A stretch of 64,000 bases of DNA from DATAGF01 sp963835685 (GCA_963835685.1 CAWIGI010000004.1:341902-405901); one strand, 5' to 3'. Numbered from the stretch's first letter, positions 30,931 to 39,570 are shown. Made by a program: numbers and translations. Notes: generated by a model not told the origin, from the letters alone.

Positions 30931-31128
30931 CGGCTCCCTCCACAATCGGATGGCGATGGATCTGCCATCGGACGATTGATTCGCGCGAGCCCAGTCTGTC
31001 GCGAAATCGCTCCCGCCCGCAAGACTTCACACGGGGACGCCGTGGCTTTCCGTCAGATCTCGGGGCCGGGGCGTGTCAGCGCCGCCGGCCCACCTATAGT
31101 CGTGGGCGACCCTACGACGGCGGGGAGG

Positions 31129-31147
31129 CGTCTGTCCACGTCTGTCC
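31129..31147 (+). repeat. Paired CGTCTGTCC repeats, right end
   Basis: CGTCTGTCC at 31129-31137 and 31139-31147 (period 10), 56 nt before the right att-like repeat, mirrors the left pair. Candidate integrase arm sites. Confidence 0.55.
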
Positions 31148-31202
31148 GGGGTGAAAATCGCGAAGAGGCCGATGGGAATAGGGATTCGGCCTCATTCGGA
31201 CG

Positions 31203-31218
31203 GAACCAGCTCTTCTAG
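31203..31218 (+). repeat. attR-like repeat
   Basis: GAACCAGCTCTTCTAG matches the prs 3' end at 26423-26438 with one T/C difference. It marks the right boundary of the element. Confidence 0.7.
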
Positions 31219-31383
31219 GCGCCTGCGGTGTGGGCCGGCGGTCGAGCTCTCGCACGCCTGCCCCGATCGGGCCCCGCCGCGTCTACCGTCCGAAAGTCCA
31301 GTTTCCTCAAGCGGCTCGGCGGTGTGGACTTCACGGGTCACGGTGCACGCGACCGAGGGGGGCCAGGAGTGCAGGGCGCATGG

Positions 31384-31968
31384 ATGTTGACCAGGAAGAG
31401 GTTCATCGCCGGATCCGCCGGCGTGGCCGGGGTCGCGGCGATCTCGGTCGCGACGGGCGTCGAGCTGCTGTCCGGCCAGGGCGCGTCGTCGCTGCGCGAC
31501 GCGGAGCCGCTCGCGCTCGCGCTGGCGCTCGAGCGGCTGCAGGCGGCGTTCTACGCCGAGGCGCTCGCGGGCGGGGCGCTCGACGGCGAGGCGCTCGACT
31601 TCGCGACCACGGCGTCCGAGCAGGAGGCCGAGCACGTCGCGCTGCTGACGCCGCTCGTGCCCGACCCGCCGGACGAGCCGACCTACGACTTCGGCGAGGA
31701 CGCGAGCGACCCCGCCGCGTTCGCGACCGCCGCGGCGTCCCTCGAGGACCTCGCGGTGGCGGCGTACAACGGCCTGCTGCCTGGGCTCACCGAGCGCGGC
31801 CTGGCGACGGCGAGCCGCATCGTCTCGGTTGACGCGCGCCACGCGGCGTGGATCCGGGCCATCAACGGCGACGACCCCGCGGCCGAGGCGACCGACCCCG
31901 GCATCCCGGCGAGCGAGGTCGTCGACCGCATCGAGGCGACGGGCTATCTGACGGAGGCGGGGCCATGA
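31384..31968 (+). CDS. Exported ferritin-like protein, first of a tandem pair
   Basis: 194 residues. A signal with a near-twin-arginine start (MLTRKRFIAGSAGVAG) precedes a four-helix ferritin-like domain: LALALALERLQAAFYAEALA, SEQEAEHVALLTPLV with E-x-x-H, ASLEDLAVAAYNGLL and VSVDARHAAWIRAI with D-x-x-H. This is the Ferritin_2-like secreted group, not iron-storage ferritin; role unknown, possibly metal or desiccation related. An in-frame GTG lies at 31369, but the ATG gives the better signal peptide. The stop overlaps the next gene (ATGA). Confidence 0.82.
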   Translation: MLTRKRFIAGSAGVAGVAAISVATGVELLSGQGASSLRDAEPLALALALERLQAAFYAEALAGGALDGEALDFATTASEQEAEHVALLTPLVPDPPDEPTYDFGEDASDPAAFATAAASLEDLAVAAYNGLLPGLTERGLATASRIVSVDARHAAWIRAINGDDPAAEATDPGIPASEVVDRIEATGYLTEAGP

Positions 31969-32648
31969 GCGGCCTGCGCCTAGACGACCTCGACCGCGAC
32001 GGGGCCCTGCGCGAGGCCGCGTCCCGGCTCCCCGAGTCCACGCGCCGCGCCTTCCTCGCGCGCGCGGGGGCCGGCGCCGCGGGCCTCCTGCTCGCGGGCC
32101 TGGCGACGGCCGGCGCGGCCGCCGCGCAGGCCGACTCGGACGTCTCGATCCTGAACTACGCGCTCACCCTGGAGTACCTGCAGGCGGACTTCTACACGGA
32201 GGCCGAGCGCCAGGGCGCGCTCAGCGGCGTCGCGGCGCGCGCGGCCGGCCAGATCGGGTCGGTGGAGCGGGCGCACGTCGATGCGCTGCGCAAGGCGCTC
32301 GGGGATCAGGCGGTCGCCCGCCCGACCTTCGACTTCAAGGGCACGACCGCCGACGGCGACGCGTTCCTGCGCACGGCGGTCGCCTTCGAGGACCTCGGCA
32401 CGGCCGCCTACAAGGGCCAGCTCGGCGAGATCCAGGCGCCGGCGTACGTCGCCGCGGCGGTCTCGATCCACACCGTCGAGGCGCGCCACGCCGCCTGGAT
32501 CCGCTACCTGGCGGCGCAGCCCCCTGCCGCCGAGGCCGTCGACGAGCCGATCTCCCGCGCCGAGGCGGAGCGGCTCGTCGCCTCGACCGGGTTCATCGTC
32601 GCGGCGCCGGCGACCACGGGCGATGGCGCCCCCTCGTTCACGGGGTGA
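31965..32648 (+). CDS. Tat-exported ferritin-like protein, second of the pair
   Basis: 227 residues. A Tat signal is clear (STRRAFLARAGAGAAGLLLA). The mature four-helix domain shows NYALTLEYLQADFYTEAE, SVERAHVDALRKAL (E-x-x-H), AVAFEDLGTAAYKGQL and TVEARHAAWIRYLA (E-x-x-H), a full set of carboxylate/His metal ligands. It is coupled to its paralogue upstream by ATGA overlap. Tat export of a metal-loaded protein folded in the cytoplasm is consistent with a diiron or dimanganese site; function unknown. Confidence 0.85.
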   Translation: MSGLRLDDLDRDGALREAASRLPESTRRAFLARAGAGAAGLLLAGLATAGAAAAQADSDVSILNYALTLEYLQADFYTEAERQGALSGVAARAAGQIGSVERAHVDALRKALGDQAVARPTFDFKGTTADGDAFLRTAVAFEDLGTAAYKGQLGEIQAPAYVAAAVSIHTVEARHAAWIRYLAAQPPAAEAVDEPISRAEAERLVASTGFIVAAPATTGDGAPSFTG

Positions 32649-32667
32649 GGCGGGAGGGTCGCGGAGG

Positions 32668-33471
32668 ATGGTCAGGCGCGCCGCCCTCCTCGTGGCCCTG
32701 TGCTGGTGCGCGCTGGCGGCCGGATGCCTCGGCGTCCTGGTCGCCGCGGTCGCCTCGATCTCGTCCTCGCCCGAGCCGTCGCTGCTGCCGCCCACTGGTG
32801 ACATCGCGGAGCCCCCGGAGCCGGCCTTCGCGGTGCCGGCCCCGCGCGGCCTCGACGAGCCGGCGGCGACCACCCGCTGGGCGTCGCTGAGCCGCGACGC
32901 CGACGTCCACGTCCGCCCGTCGCGCGACGCCGGCCGCGTGACGCAGCTCAGCCGCCTCACGCCGGAGGGGACCGACAACATCGTGCTCCCGTTCCGGCGG
33001 GCGGTTGACGAGGACGGCAGGCGCTGGGTGGAGGCGCAGATCCCCGGGCTGCCCTCCCGCCAGACCGGCTGGCTGGAGGGCGACGCGCTCGGTCCCGGCG
33101 GGGTCTCGCGCGCGCGCCTGGTGATCGACCGCGAGCGGCTCACGCTCAGCTACCGGCGGGAGGGCCGGGAGCTCCTGCGGGCCCGGATCGGCGTCGGGAG
33201 CGCTCAGACCCCCACGCCGGCGGGGCGCTTCTACGTCCGCAACAAGCTCACCCGCTACGCCAGCCCCCGGTACGGCCCCCTCGCCTACGGCCTGAGCGCC
33301 CGGTCGCGGCTCACCGACTGGCCCGGCGGCGGCTTCATCGGCATCCACGGGACCAACCGGCCGGAGTTGCTGCCGGGCGCGGTCTCGCACGGGTGCATCC
33401 GCATGGAGAACGACGACATCGTGCGGCTCGGGCGGCTCCTGCGCGTCGGGACCCCGGTCCAGATCGTTTAG
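32668..33471 (+). CDS. L,D-transpeptidase (YkuD) lipoprotein
   Basis: 267 residues. An N-terminal signal with a possible lipobox (ALAAGC) is followed by an SH3-like segment (TRWASLSRDADVHVRPSRDA) and a YkuD domain from about residue 150 (ARLVIDRERLTLSYRREGRE). The catalytic motif is complete: GFIGIHGTNRPELL then SHGCIRMENDDIVRL, with His, Ser-His-Gly-Cys and Arg. It makes 3-3 cross-links in peptidoglycan or attaches proteins to it. GGGAGGG lies 9 nt before the ATG. It is 20 nt from the ferritin-like pair and may be co-transcribed. Confidence 0.9.
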   Translation: MVRRAALLVALCWCALAAGCLGVLVAAVASISSSPEPSLLPPTGDIAEPPEPAFAVPAPRGLDEPAATTRWASLSRDADVHVRPSRDAGRVTQLSRLTPEGTDNIVLPFRRAVDEDGRRWVEAQIPGLPSRQTGWLEGDALGPGGVSRARLVIDRERLTLSYRREGRELLRARIGVGSAQTPTPAGRFYVRNKLTRYASPRYGPLAYGLSARSRLTDWPGGGFIGIHGTNRPELLPGAVSHGCIRMENDDIVRLGRLLRVGTPVQIV

Positions 33472-33488
33472 TTGCGGCCAAGGCGTAC

Positions 33489-33581
33489 GCCGCCCCTCTC
33501 GCGGGGGCGGCGGACGCGCCTCCGGGCCCTGGCCGGGCCCTCCGGCATACGGCGGCACCGCCTGCGGCGGGGGTGGCCGCC
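33489..33581 (+). repeat. Three-hairpin intergenic element, copy B
   Basis: Second copy of the element at 16695-16788: GCCGCCCC/GGGGCGGC with the identical loop TCTCGCG (33489-33511), GGGCCC/GGGCCC with the identical loop TGGCC between CCTCCGG repeats (33524-33540), and GGCGGC/GCCGCC enclosing CCGCC-TGC-GGCGG (33551-33581). Stems differ from copy A by paired changes. It begins 17 nt after the preceding stop. Confidence 0.7.
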
Positions 33582-33631
33582 TTGAACACCACCTCCAAAA
33601 GGCGCCGGGACGCCGGTCATATCGTCGCTGA

Positions 33632-33637
33632 TATCCT
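33632..33637 (+). promoter_or_regulatory. -10 box TATCCT of rplY
   Basis: TATCCT lies 11 nt before the rplY ATG, giving a leaderless or near-leaderless message. Confidence 0.45.
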
Positions 33638-33648
33638 CCCGGGCCGGT

Positions 33649-34323
33649 ATGGCACACGTCGTCCTCGCCGCCCAGAAGCGCACCCAGTTCGGCAACGGCC
33701 CCACCCGGCGCCTGCGCCGCCAGGGCCTGATCCCCGGCGTGGTCTACGAGCCGGGCAAGCCGTCGCTCGCGTTCTCGCTGCCCGAGCGAGAGCTGCGCCG
33801 GGTGCTGGCAGAGGGCCGCAGCGCCGTGATCGACCTCACGGTCGAGGGCGACCACGCCCGCCCGGTGCTCCTCAAGGACGCCCAGCTCGACCCGGTGCGG
33901 GGCGCGGTGCTCCACGTGGACTTCCAGGAGGTTGACCTGACCCAGGAGGTCGAGGCGCCCGTCCAGATCCTGCTCGTCGGGTCCTCGGTGGGCGTGCGCG
34001 ACGGGGGCGTGCTCGATCAGCCGCTGCGCGAGGTCGTCGTCCGCGCGCTTCCGGAGACCCTTCCCGACCACCTCGAGCTCGACGTCAGCGAGCTGACCGT
34101 CGGCGACTCCGTCACGGTCGCGGGCATCGCGGCGCCCGAGGGCGTCGAGATCGTCAGCGACCTCGAGACCGTGGTCGCGTCGGTCATCGCGCCGACGGTG
34201 GTGGAGGAGCCCGAGGTGGAGGAGGAGGAAGAGGAGGGGCTCGAGGGCGAGGAGGCCGAGGAGGGGGCCGAGGGCGAGGAGGCCCCCGCCGCCGAGCCGC
34301 AGGGCGCCGACTCCGAGGAGTAG
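33649..34323 (+). CDS. rplY: 50S ribosomal protein L25 (Ctc/TL5 form)
   Basis: 224 residues of the long L25/Ctc form that binds 5S rRNA. The N-terminal L25 domain shows TRRLRRQGLIPGVVYEPGKP, and VLLKDAQLDPVRGAVLHVDF is the conserved hinge. The C-terminal TL5 domain contains LELDVSELTVGDSVTVAGI, followed by a Glu-rich tail of about 35 residues typical of actinobacteria. It lies before pth in the conserved rplY-pth-mfd order, 6 nt from the pth start. Confidence 0.95.
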   Translation: MAHVVLAAQKRTQFGNGPTRRLRRQGLIPGVVYEPGKPSLAFSLPERELRRVLAEGRSAVIDLTVEGDHARPVLLKDAQLDPVRGAVLHVDFQEVDLTQEVEAPVQILLVGSSVGVRDGGVLDQPLREVVVRALPETLPDHLELDVSELTVGDSVTVAGIAAPEGVEIVSDLETVVASVIAPTVVEEPEVEEEEEEGLEGEEAEEGAEGEEAPAAEPQGADSEE

Positions 34324-34329
34324 GGGACG

Positions 34330-35019
34330 GTGGGCGTGGATCCCTCCGCGCCCGCGATCCGGCTGGTCGCCGGGCTCGGCAACCCCGAGCCGCGCTACGC
34401 CTGGACGCGGCACAACTCCGGCCAGCAGGTGGTCGAGCTCCTGGCCTCCCGCCTCGGAGCCGGCCGCTTCGTGGGCCGCTACGGCGGCCGCTTCGCCGAG
34501 GCCAGGGGGCCCGCCGGGCCGGTCGCGCTCCTGATCCCGACCACCTTCATGAACGCCTCCGGCGACGCGGTCGGGCCGGCCGCCGGGATGCTCCGGGCGG
34601 CTCCCGAGCAGGTCCTCGTCATCCACGACGAGGTTGACCTCCCGTTCGGCGCGGTGCGGGGCAAGCTGGGCGGAGGCGCCGGCGGCCACAACGGCGTGCG
34701 ATCGGTCATGCGCGGCCTGGGCACCGGCGAGTTCCCCCGCATCCGCCTGGGCGTCGGCAAGCCGCCCGAGGACTTCCGCGGTGACGGCGCCGACTGGGTG
34801 CTGATGCGCTTCGCCGAGCCGCGGGAGGAGGTGGAGGCGATGGTGGCCCGCGCGGCCGACATGGCCGAGGCCGCCCTCGCGGAGGGCATGGAGCCGGCCA
34901 TCAACCGCTTCCACGCGAGCCCCCCGGGCGCGCGGGCGCGCGGGCGCAGCGAGCGCCGCGCGGCAGGGGCCGGGGAGCCGGCCGCCGGCGGCACGCCCGC
35001 CGACGAGGGGTCCCCGTGA
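34330..35019 (+). CDS. pth: Peptidyl-tRNA hydrolase
   Basis: 229 residues, with a 30-residue Arg/Ala-rich C-terminal extension beyond the usual length of about 190. Family motifs: LVAGLGNPEPRYAWTRHNSG with the catalytic His, PTTFMNASGDAVG with the conserved Asn, VIHDEVDLPFGAVR with the catalytic Asp, and GGGAGGHNGVRSV. It frees tRNA from prematurely released peptidyl-tRNA. The start is a GTG; the stop overlaps mfd (GTGA). Confidence 0.95.
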   Translation: MGVDPSAPAIRLVAGLGNPEPRYAWTRHNSGQQVVELLASRLGAGRFVGRYGGRFAEARGPAGPVALLIPTTFMNASGDAVGPAAGMLRAAPEQVLVIHDEVDLPFGAVRGKLGGGAGGHNGVRSVMRGLGTGEFPRIRLGVGKPPEDFRGDGADWVLMRFAEPREEVEAMVARAADMAEAALAEGMEPAINRFHASPPGARARGRSERRAAGAGEPAAGGTPADEGSP

Positions 35020-38000
35020 ACGAGCCGACCCCCATCGACCGCCTCATCCTGGGCGCCCCGGCTCTGGCCGAGGCCGTCGCCCGGCTGGGGGCCGGCGAGC
35101 CGGCCGGCCGGGTCGCGCTCGGGCGGCCGGCGTGGCCCCACGTCCTCGCGGCGCTCGGCGCGGGGCTCCGGCCGGGCCCTGCTCGCCGTCGCGCCGGGCG
35201 ACGACGAGGCGCGCGACCTCGCCGGCGAGGTGATCGCGCTGCTCGGCCGCGCCGCCGTGGCGCTCTGGCCGACGCGCGGCCTGCCCGTGGGCGGCGACCT
35301 GGGCCCCTCGCCGCACATCGTGGGCCAGCGGGCGCGCGCGCTCGCCGGCCTGGAGCGACCCGGCACCGTCGTCGTCGCGGGCGCGCCGGCGCTCGCCGAG
35401 CGGGTGCCCGCGGCGGCGTCGCGGCTCCCGCCGCTCGAGGTCGGCCAGGGCGACCGGGTGTCGCTCGACGACCTCGTTGACCGCCTCACGGCCATGGGCT
35501 ACGAGCGGGTGCCCCAGGTCGAGGAGCGGGGCGACCTGGCGGTGCGCGGCGGCATCCTCGACGTCTATCCGTCGACCGCCGACCTGCCCGCCCGCGTCGA
35601 GCTGTTCGGCGACGAGGTCGAGGGCATGAGGGCCTTCTCGGCCTTCACCCAGCGGACCATCCGGCCGATCACGCGCCTGGTGGCGTGGCCGGCGGCCGAG
35701 GCCGGCGACGGCCCCTGGGTGGACCCGCTCGCCGACCCCGGCCCCGGCGACGCCCGGCTCGTGCGCCTCGCGCCCTCGGAGCACGCCGCCGCCCTGCGGG
35801 AGGCGCGCGAGCGGCTCGAGGACGAGGCCGCGGCCGGCGAGCTCGCCGAGCCCGCCTCGGTGGACGAGGCGCTCGCCGCCCTGTCGGCCCTCGACCTCCA
35901 CCCTCCGTCCGGGTCCGCGGTGCCGGCGTTCGACGCCGTCGAGGCCCGCTTCGCGAGCCGCTCGGCGGCCGAGGCCGAGGCCGAGCTCTCGCGCCTCGCC
36001 CGGGGCGGGTTGCGGGTGCTGCTGACCTTCGCCCGCCGCGGCGACCTCTCCCGGGCGCTGGCGCGGATGGAGCGGCTGCGCCCCGCCGAGGTCGCGCCCG
36101 GCGAGCTCCCCGACCCCGGGCGGGTCGCGATGACGACGCTGGCGGCGAAGGGCGGGTTCGTCTCCCGCGAGCTCGGCCTCGCCGTCGTGCCCGAGGAGCG
36201 GATCCTGCGGCGCCGGCGCCCGTCGGAGGGGCGCGGGCCTGTTGTGGGCCGCCGCCTGGCGAGCTTCCTCGACCTGCGCGTCGGCGACCACGTCGTCCAC
36301 GAGGACCACGGCATCGGGCGGCTCACGGCATTCGAGACGCGCACCGTCGCCGGCCTCACGCGCGACTACCTCGCGCTGGCCTTCGCCGACGGCGACCGGC
36401 TCTACGTCCCCCACGACCAGCTCGACCGCGTGACCCGCTACGTCGGCGCCGACGGCTCGCCCCCGGCCCTCTCCAAGCTCGGCGGCAGGGCCTGGGACCG
36501 CATGAAGTCGCGCGCCCGGGCCGCCGTGCGCGAGATGGCCGGCGAGCTGATCTCCCTGTACCGGGCCAGGGCGGCGGCCACCGGCTACGCCTTCCCGCCC
36601 GAGGACGAGATGATGCGCGAGCTGGAGCGGCGCTTCCCGCACCGGGAGACGCCGGACCAGCAGCGGGCGATCGACGCCGTCGCCGACGACATGGAGCGCC
36701 CGCGCCCCATGGACCGGCTGATCTGCGGCGACGTCGGCTTCGGCAAGACCGAGATCGCCATGAGGGCGGCGTTTAAGGCGGCGGCCGCCGGCAAGCAGGT
36801 GCTGATGCTGGCCCCCACCACCATCCTGGCCCAGCAGCACCTCGCCACCTTCCGCGATCGCTTCGGGGACCTCCCGGTGGCCGTGGACATGGTCAACCGC
36901 TTCCGCTCGCCGGCGGAGACCCGCGAGGCCCTCGGCCGCTTCCGCGACGGCCGGCTCGAAATCCTGATCGGCACCCACCGGCTGCTGTCGATGGACGTGC
37001 AGCCCAAGGACCTCGGCCTGGTGATCGTGGACGAGGAGCAGCGCTTCGGCGTCGCGCAGAAGGAGGCCCTGCGCCAGCTGAGGCTGCGCGTTGACGTGCT
37101 GGCGATGAGCGCGACGCCGATCCCGCGGACGCTGCAGATCTCGCTGTCAGGCCTTCGCGACATCAGCGTCGTCGAGACGCCCCCGCCCGGCCGGCGGCCG
37201 ATCGCCACACACGTCGGGGAGTACGACGAGGAGCTGGTGCGGGAGGCCCTGCGCCGCGAGCACGCCCGCGGGGGCCAGAGCTTCTACCTGCACAACCGGG
37301 TCGAGACGATCGAGGAGGCGGCCGAGGGCCTGCGCGCCGTGCTGCGCGACCTGCGGATCGTCGCCGCGCACGGGCAGATGGCCGAGCACGAGCTGGAGGA
37401 CGTGATGCTGGCGTTCGTGCGCGGCGAGGCCGACGTGCTGGTCGCCACCAGCATCATCGAGTCGGGGCTCGACATCCCTCAGGCCAACACCCTGGTGGTG
37501 GAGCGCGCCGACCAGCTCGGGCTGTCGCAGCTGTACCAGATCCGGGGACGGGTCGGCCGGTCGGACGTGACCGCCCACGCGTACCTGCTCTACCCCGATG
37601 CGGCCACCCTGGGGCGGGAAGCGGCCTCGCGGCTGCGGGCGCTCGCCGACTACACGGAGCTCGGCAGCGGCCTGCGCATCGCCATGCGCGACCTCGAGAT
37701 CCGGGGGGCGGGCAACCTGCTGGGCGACGAGCAGAGCGGCCACGTCGCGGCCGTCGGGTTCGAGCTCTACCTGGAGATGCTCAACGACGCGGTCCTCGAG
37801 GGGCAGGGGCGGGACGCCCCGGAGCGCGAGGTCCGCGTCGAGGTCCCGGTCTCGGCCTACATCCCCGGCGACTACGTCGCGCTCGAGGCGGCCAAGATCG
37901 ACCTGCACCGGCGCATCGGGCTCGCCGAGGACCTCGAGCGGGTCGCCGCCCTGCGCGCCGAGCTGGAGGACCGCTTCGGCCCGGTGCCGCCACCGGTCGA

Positions 38001-38268
38001 CGCCCTCCTGGCCGTTCAGCGGCTGCGGATCAAGCTCCGCGACGCCGGCGCCAGCCAGCTCGCGCTGCGCGGGGGCCGCGTCACCATCGGGCCCGTGAGC
38101 CTCACGAGCCAGGGCCTGCGCGCCCTTCGGCAGGCCGCGCCGGGGGCGACCTACGCCGGGCGCGAGCGCATCGTGTCGCTGGCGGTCGGCGCGGCGCCGT
38201 CGGAGCGGCTGGCGGCCGCCGAGGCGGCTCTCGACGCGCTCGCCGGCGCGTCGGCGCTGGCGGCCTGA
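35016..38268 (+). CDS. mfd: Transcription-repair coupling factor Mfd, with one apparent frameshift
   Basis: About 1,080 residues after repair. The start is the GTG overlapping pth (MNEPTPIDRLILGAPALAEA). The frame shifts near 35165-35178, and the rest reads on as ALLAVAPGDDEARDLAGEVI into a continuous 1012-residue frame. Domains: UvrB-like module, RNA-polymerase-interaction domain (LRVGDHVVHEDHGIGRLTAF), the translocase with ICGDVGFGKTEIAMRAAF, VIVDEEQRFGVAQKEAL and SATPIPRTLQISLSGLRDIS, helicase motif LVATSIIESGLDIP, TRG region LYQIRGRVGRSDV and the C-terminal UvrA-binding regulatory domain. It displaces stalled polymerase and recruits UvrA. The shift in an otherwise conserved gene suggests a base-call error. 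Confidence 0.92.
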
Positions 38269-38313
38269 CGGCCCCGGCTCGGTGCCTCAGAACCCGCTCC
38301 CCGTGCCTTAAGA

Positions 38314-38329
38314 CGCCCCTAACGGGGCG
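38314..38329. terminator. Short hairpin after mfd
   Basis: CGCCCC-TAAC-GGGGCG lies 45 nt after the mfd stop and just before the PPIase promoter box. Likely the mfd transcript end, without a T-tract. Confidence 0.4.
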
Positions 38330-38344
38330 CGGCGGGGCAGGTGC

Positions 38345-38350
38345 TAGCAT
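38345..38350 (+). promoter_or_regulatory. -10 box TAGCAT, leaderless-type
   Basis: TAGCAT lies 8 nt before the GTG at 38359 and would itself lie within the longer frame from 38341, which argues for the later start. Confidence 0.45.
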
Positions 38351-38358
38351 CGCCCCTC

Positions 38359-39399
38359 GTGCCGAAGACCATCCGCAGATGGCCGCTGGTCGCGGGGGTC
38401 CTGGTCCTTCTGGCGGCTGTGGGCGTGGCGGCGACCGCCTGCGGCGGAGACGACTCGGCAAACCTGCCGGCGGGCGTCGTCGCCCGGGTCGGCGACGCGA
38501 GCATCACCGAGCAGCAGCTCGACCGCGCCGTCTCCTTCGCCGCCGCACAGGCCGAGGCCCAGGGGCAGAGCGTCCCGGCCGAGGGCGCCGAGGGCTACGA
38601 CCAGTTCCGCCGCCAGGCCCTCCAGTCGCTCGTCCAGCAGAAGGTCGTCGCCTTCGAGGCGCGCGAGTGCGGGAACCCGTGCAAGGTCACCGAGCAGCAG
38701 GTCGAGGACGATCTCGCGCGGATCGTCGAGACGGAGTTCCAGGGCAAGCAGAAGGAGTTCGACGAGTTCCTGAAGGACCGCGGGATCACCAAGGCCGACG
38801 CCCGCGACATCGTCAAGAACGGGCTTCAGCAGCAGAAGCTCTTCAACCACGTCAGCCGGGGCGTGCGCTTCACCGACGCGGACGCCAAGGCCTACTACGA
38901 GGAGCACCCGGACGAGTTCAAGGTCGCCGCCGGGCGCGTCGCCAGCCACATCCTGGTCGAGACCGAGGCCGAGGCCGACCGCATCCGCGCCGAGGTGACG
39001 CCGGAGAACTTCGCCCAGCTCGCCGAGCAGAACTCGACCGACACCGGCTCCGCGAAGCAGGGCGGGAGCCTGGGGCCGATCCAGAAGGGCCAGCTCGTCC
39101 CCGAGTTCGAGAAGGCCGCCTTCGCGCTGAAGGACGGCCAGATCTCGCAGCCCGTGAAGACCCAGTTCGGCTGGCACATCATCACCGTCGATGTGACGCC
39201 GGCGCGCACGACGTCCTTCGCCGACGCCAAGGATCAGATCATCGCCTCGCAGCTCGACCAGAAGCGCCAGACCGAGTTCACGACGTGGAGCGAGGGGGTC
39301 GTCGAGGACTGGAACGGCCGCACGGTCTACGCCGACGCCGATCTGGAGCCGGCCACGACGGAGTCCGAGCAGCCCGCGGGGGCCGCGACGACGCCCTAG
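38359..39399 (+). CDS. Parvulin-type peptidyl-prolyl isomerase lipoprotein, PrsA/SurA-like
   Basis: About 346 residues from GTG 38359. The signal peptide ends in a lipobox (GVAATAC), followed by a SurA_N-like chaperone region (VARVGDASITEQQLDRAVSF; Cys pair in ARECGNPCKV). The parvulin domain begins about residue 194: ASHILVETEAEADRI, STDTGSAKQGGSLGPIQKGQ, VKTQFGWHIITVD. It folds exported proteins at the cell surface. It follows mfd in the conserved actinobacterial order mfd-PPIase-mazG-eno. The tail is Thr/Glu-rich. Confidence 0.92.
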   Translation: MPKTIRRWPLVAGVLVLLAAVGVAATACGGDDSANLPAGVVARVGDASITEQQLDRAVSFAAAQAEAQGQSVPAEGAEGYDQFRRQALQSLVQQKVVAFEARECGNPCKVTEQQVEDDLARIVETEFQGKQKEFDEFLKDRGITKADARDIVKNGLQQQKLFNHVSRGVRFTDADAKAYYEEHPDEFKVAAGRVASHILVETEAEADRIRAEVTPENFAQLAEQNSTDTGSAKQGGSLGPIQKGQLVPEFEKAAFALKDGQISQPVKTQFGWHIITVDVTPARTTSFADAKDQIIASQLDQKRQTEFTTWSEGVVEDWNGRTVYADADLEPATTESEQPAGAATTP

Positions 39400-39484
39400 C
39401 GGGGGGCGTCCTCCTCGTGCGCGGGACACGATGCCCGGTTCCGTGATTCCGCCCGCTGGGGCCGGGATCGCCCCGGGCGCGCCG

Positions 39485-39527
39485 GCGAAATCGGCTCCGG
39501 CCTTCGGCCGGGGCGCGCCGATTTCGC
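39485..39527. terminator. Compound hairpin between PPIase and the IS110 transposase
   Basis: GCGAAATCGGC/GCCGATTTCGC (11 bp) encloses T, then CCGGCC-TTC-GGCCGG, then GGCGC on the right joint. This is the same 1 x 5 internal-loop plan seen at three other gene ends. It lies between convergent genes, so it may terminate both. Confidence 0.6.
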
Positions 39528-39570
39528 AGATGCGGACAATCCGGCCTTACCGCCTTCGGTCGCTCCTATG

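Larger units (their letters stand above)
26423..31218. mobile_element. Decayed prophage integrated at the 3' end of prs
   Basis: About 4.8 kb bounded by GAACCAGCTCTTTTAG (end of prs) and GAACCAGCTCTTCTAG. Inside are an integrase N-terminal remnant, an HK97-type capsid remnant, a broken small head gene, a complete terminase large subunit, an HNH nuclease and three small minus-strand genes. Tandem CGTCTGTCC repeats lie near both ends. Gene order (capsid before terminase) and truncations show rearrangement and loss, so it should be defective. Confidence 0.75.
30931..31383. other. Non-coding right end of the prophage and flank
   Basis: No supported gene. It holds a TATAGT box (31095-31100), the right CGTCTGTCC pair, the right att-like repeat and 165 nt of chromosomal leader before the ferritin-like genes. 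Confidence 0.5.

Noticed and set aside
30434..31030. Minus-strand 198-codon frame overlapping the 132-residue prophage gene
   Set aside because: The frame starting at 30930 has a GGAGGG ribosome site and balanced composition; the longer one is Arg/Pro-rich and lacks a start signal.
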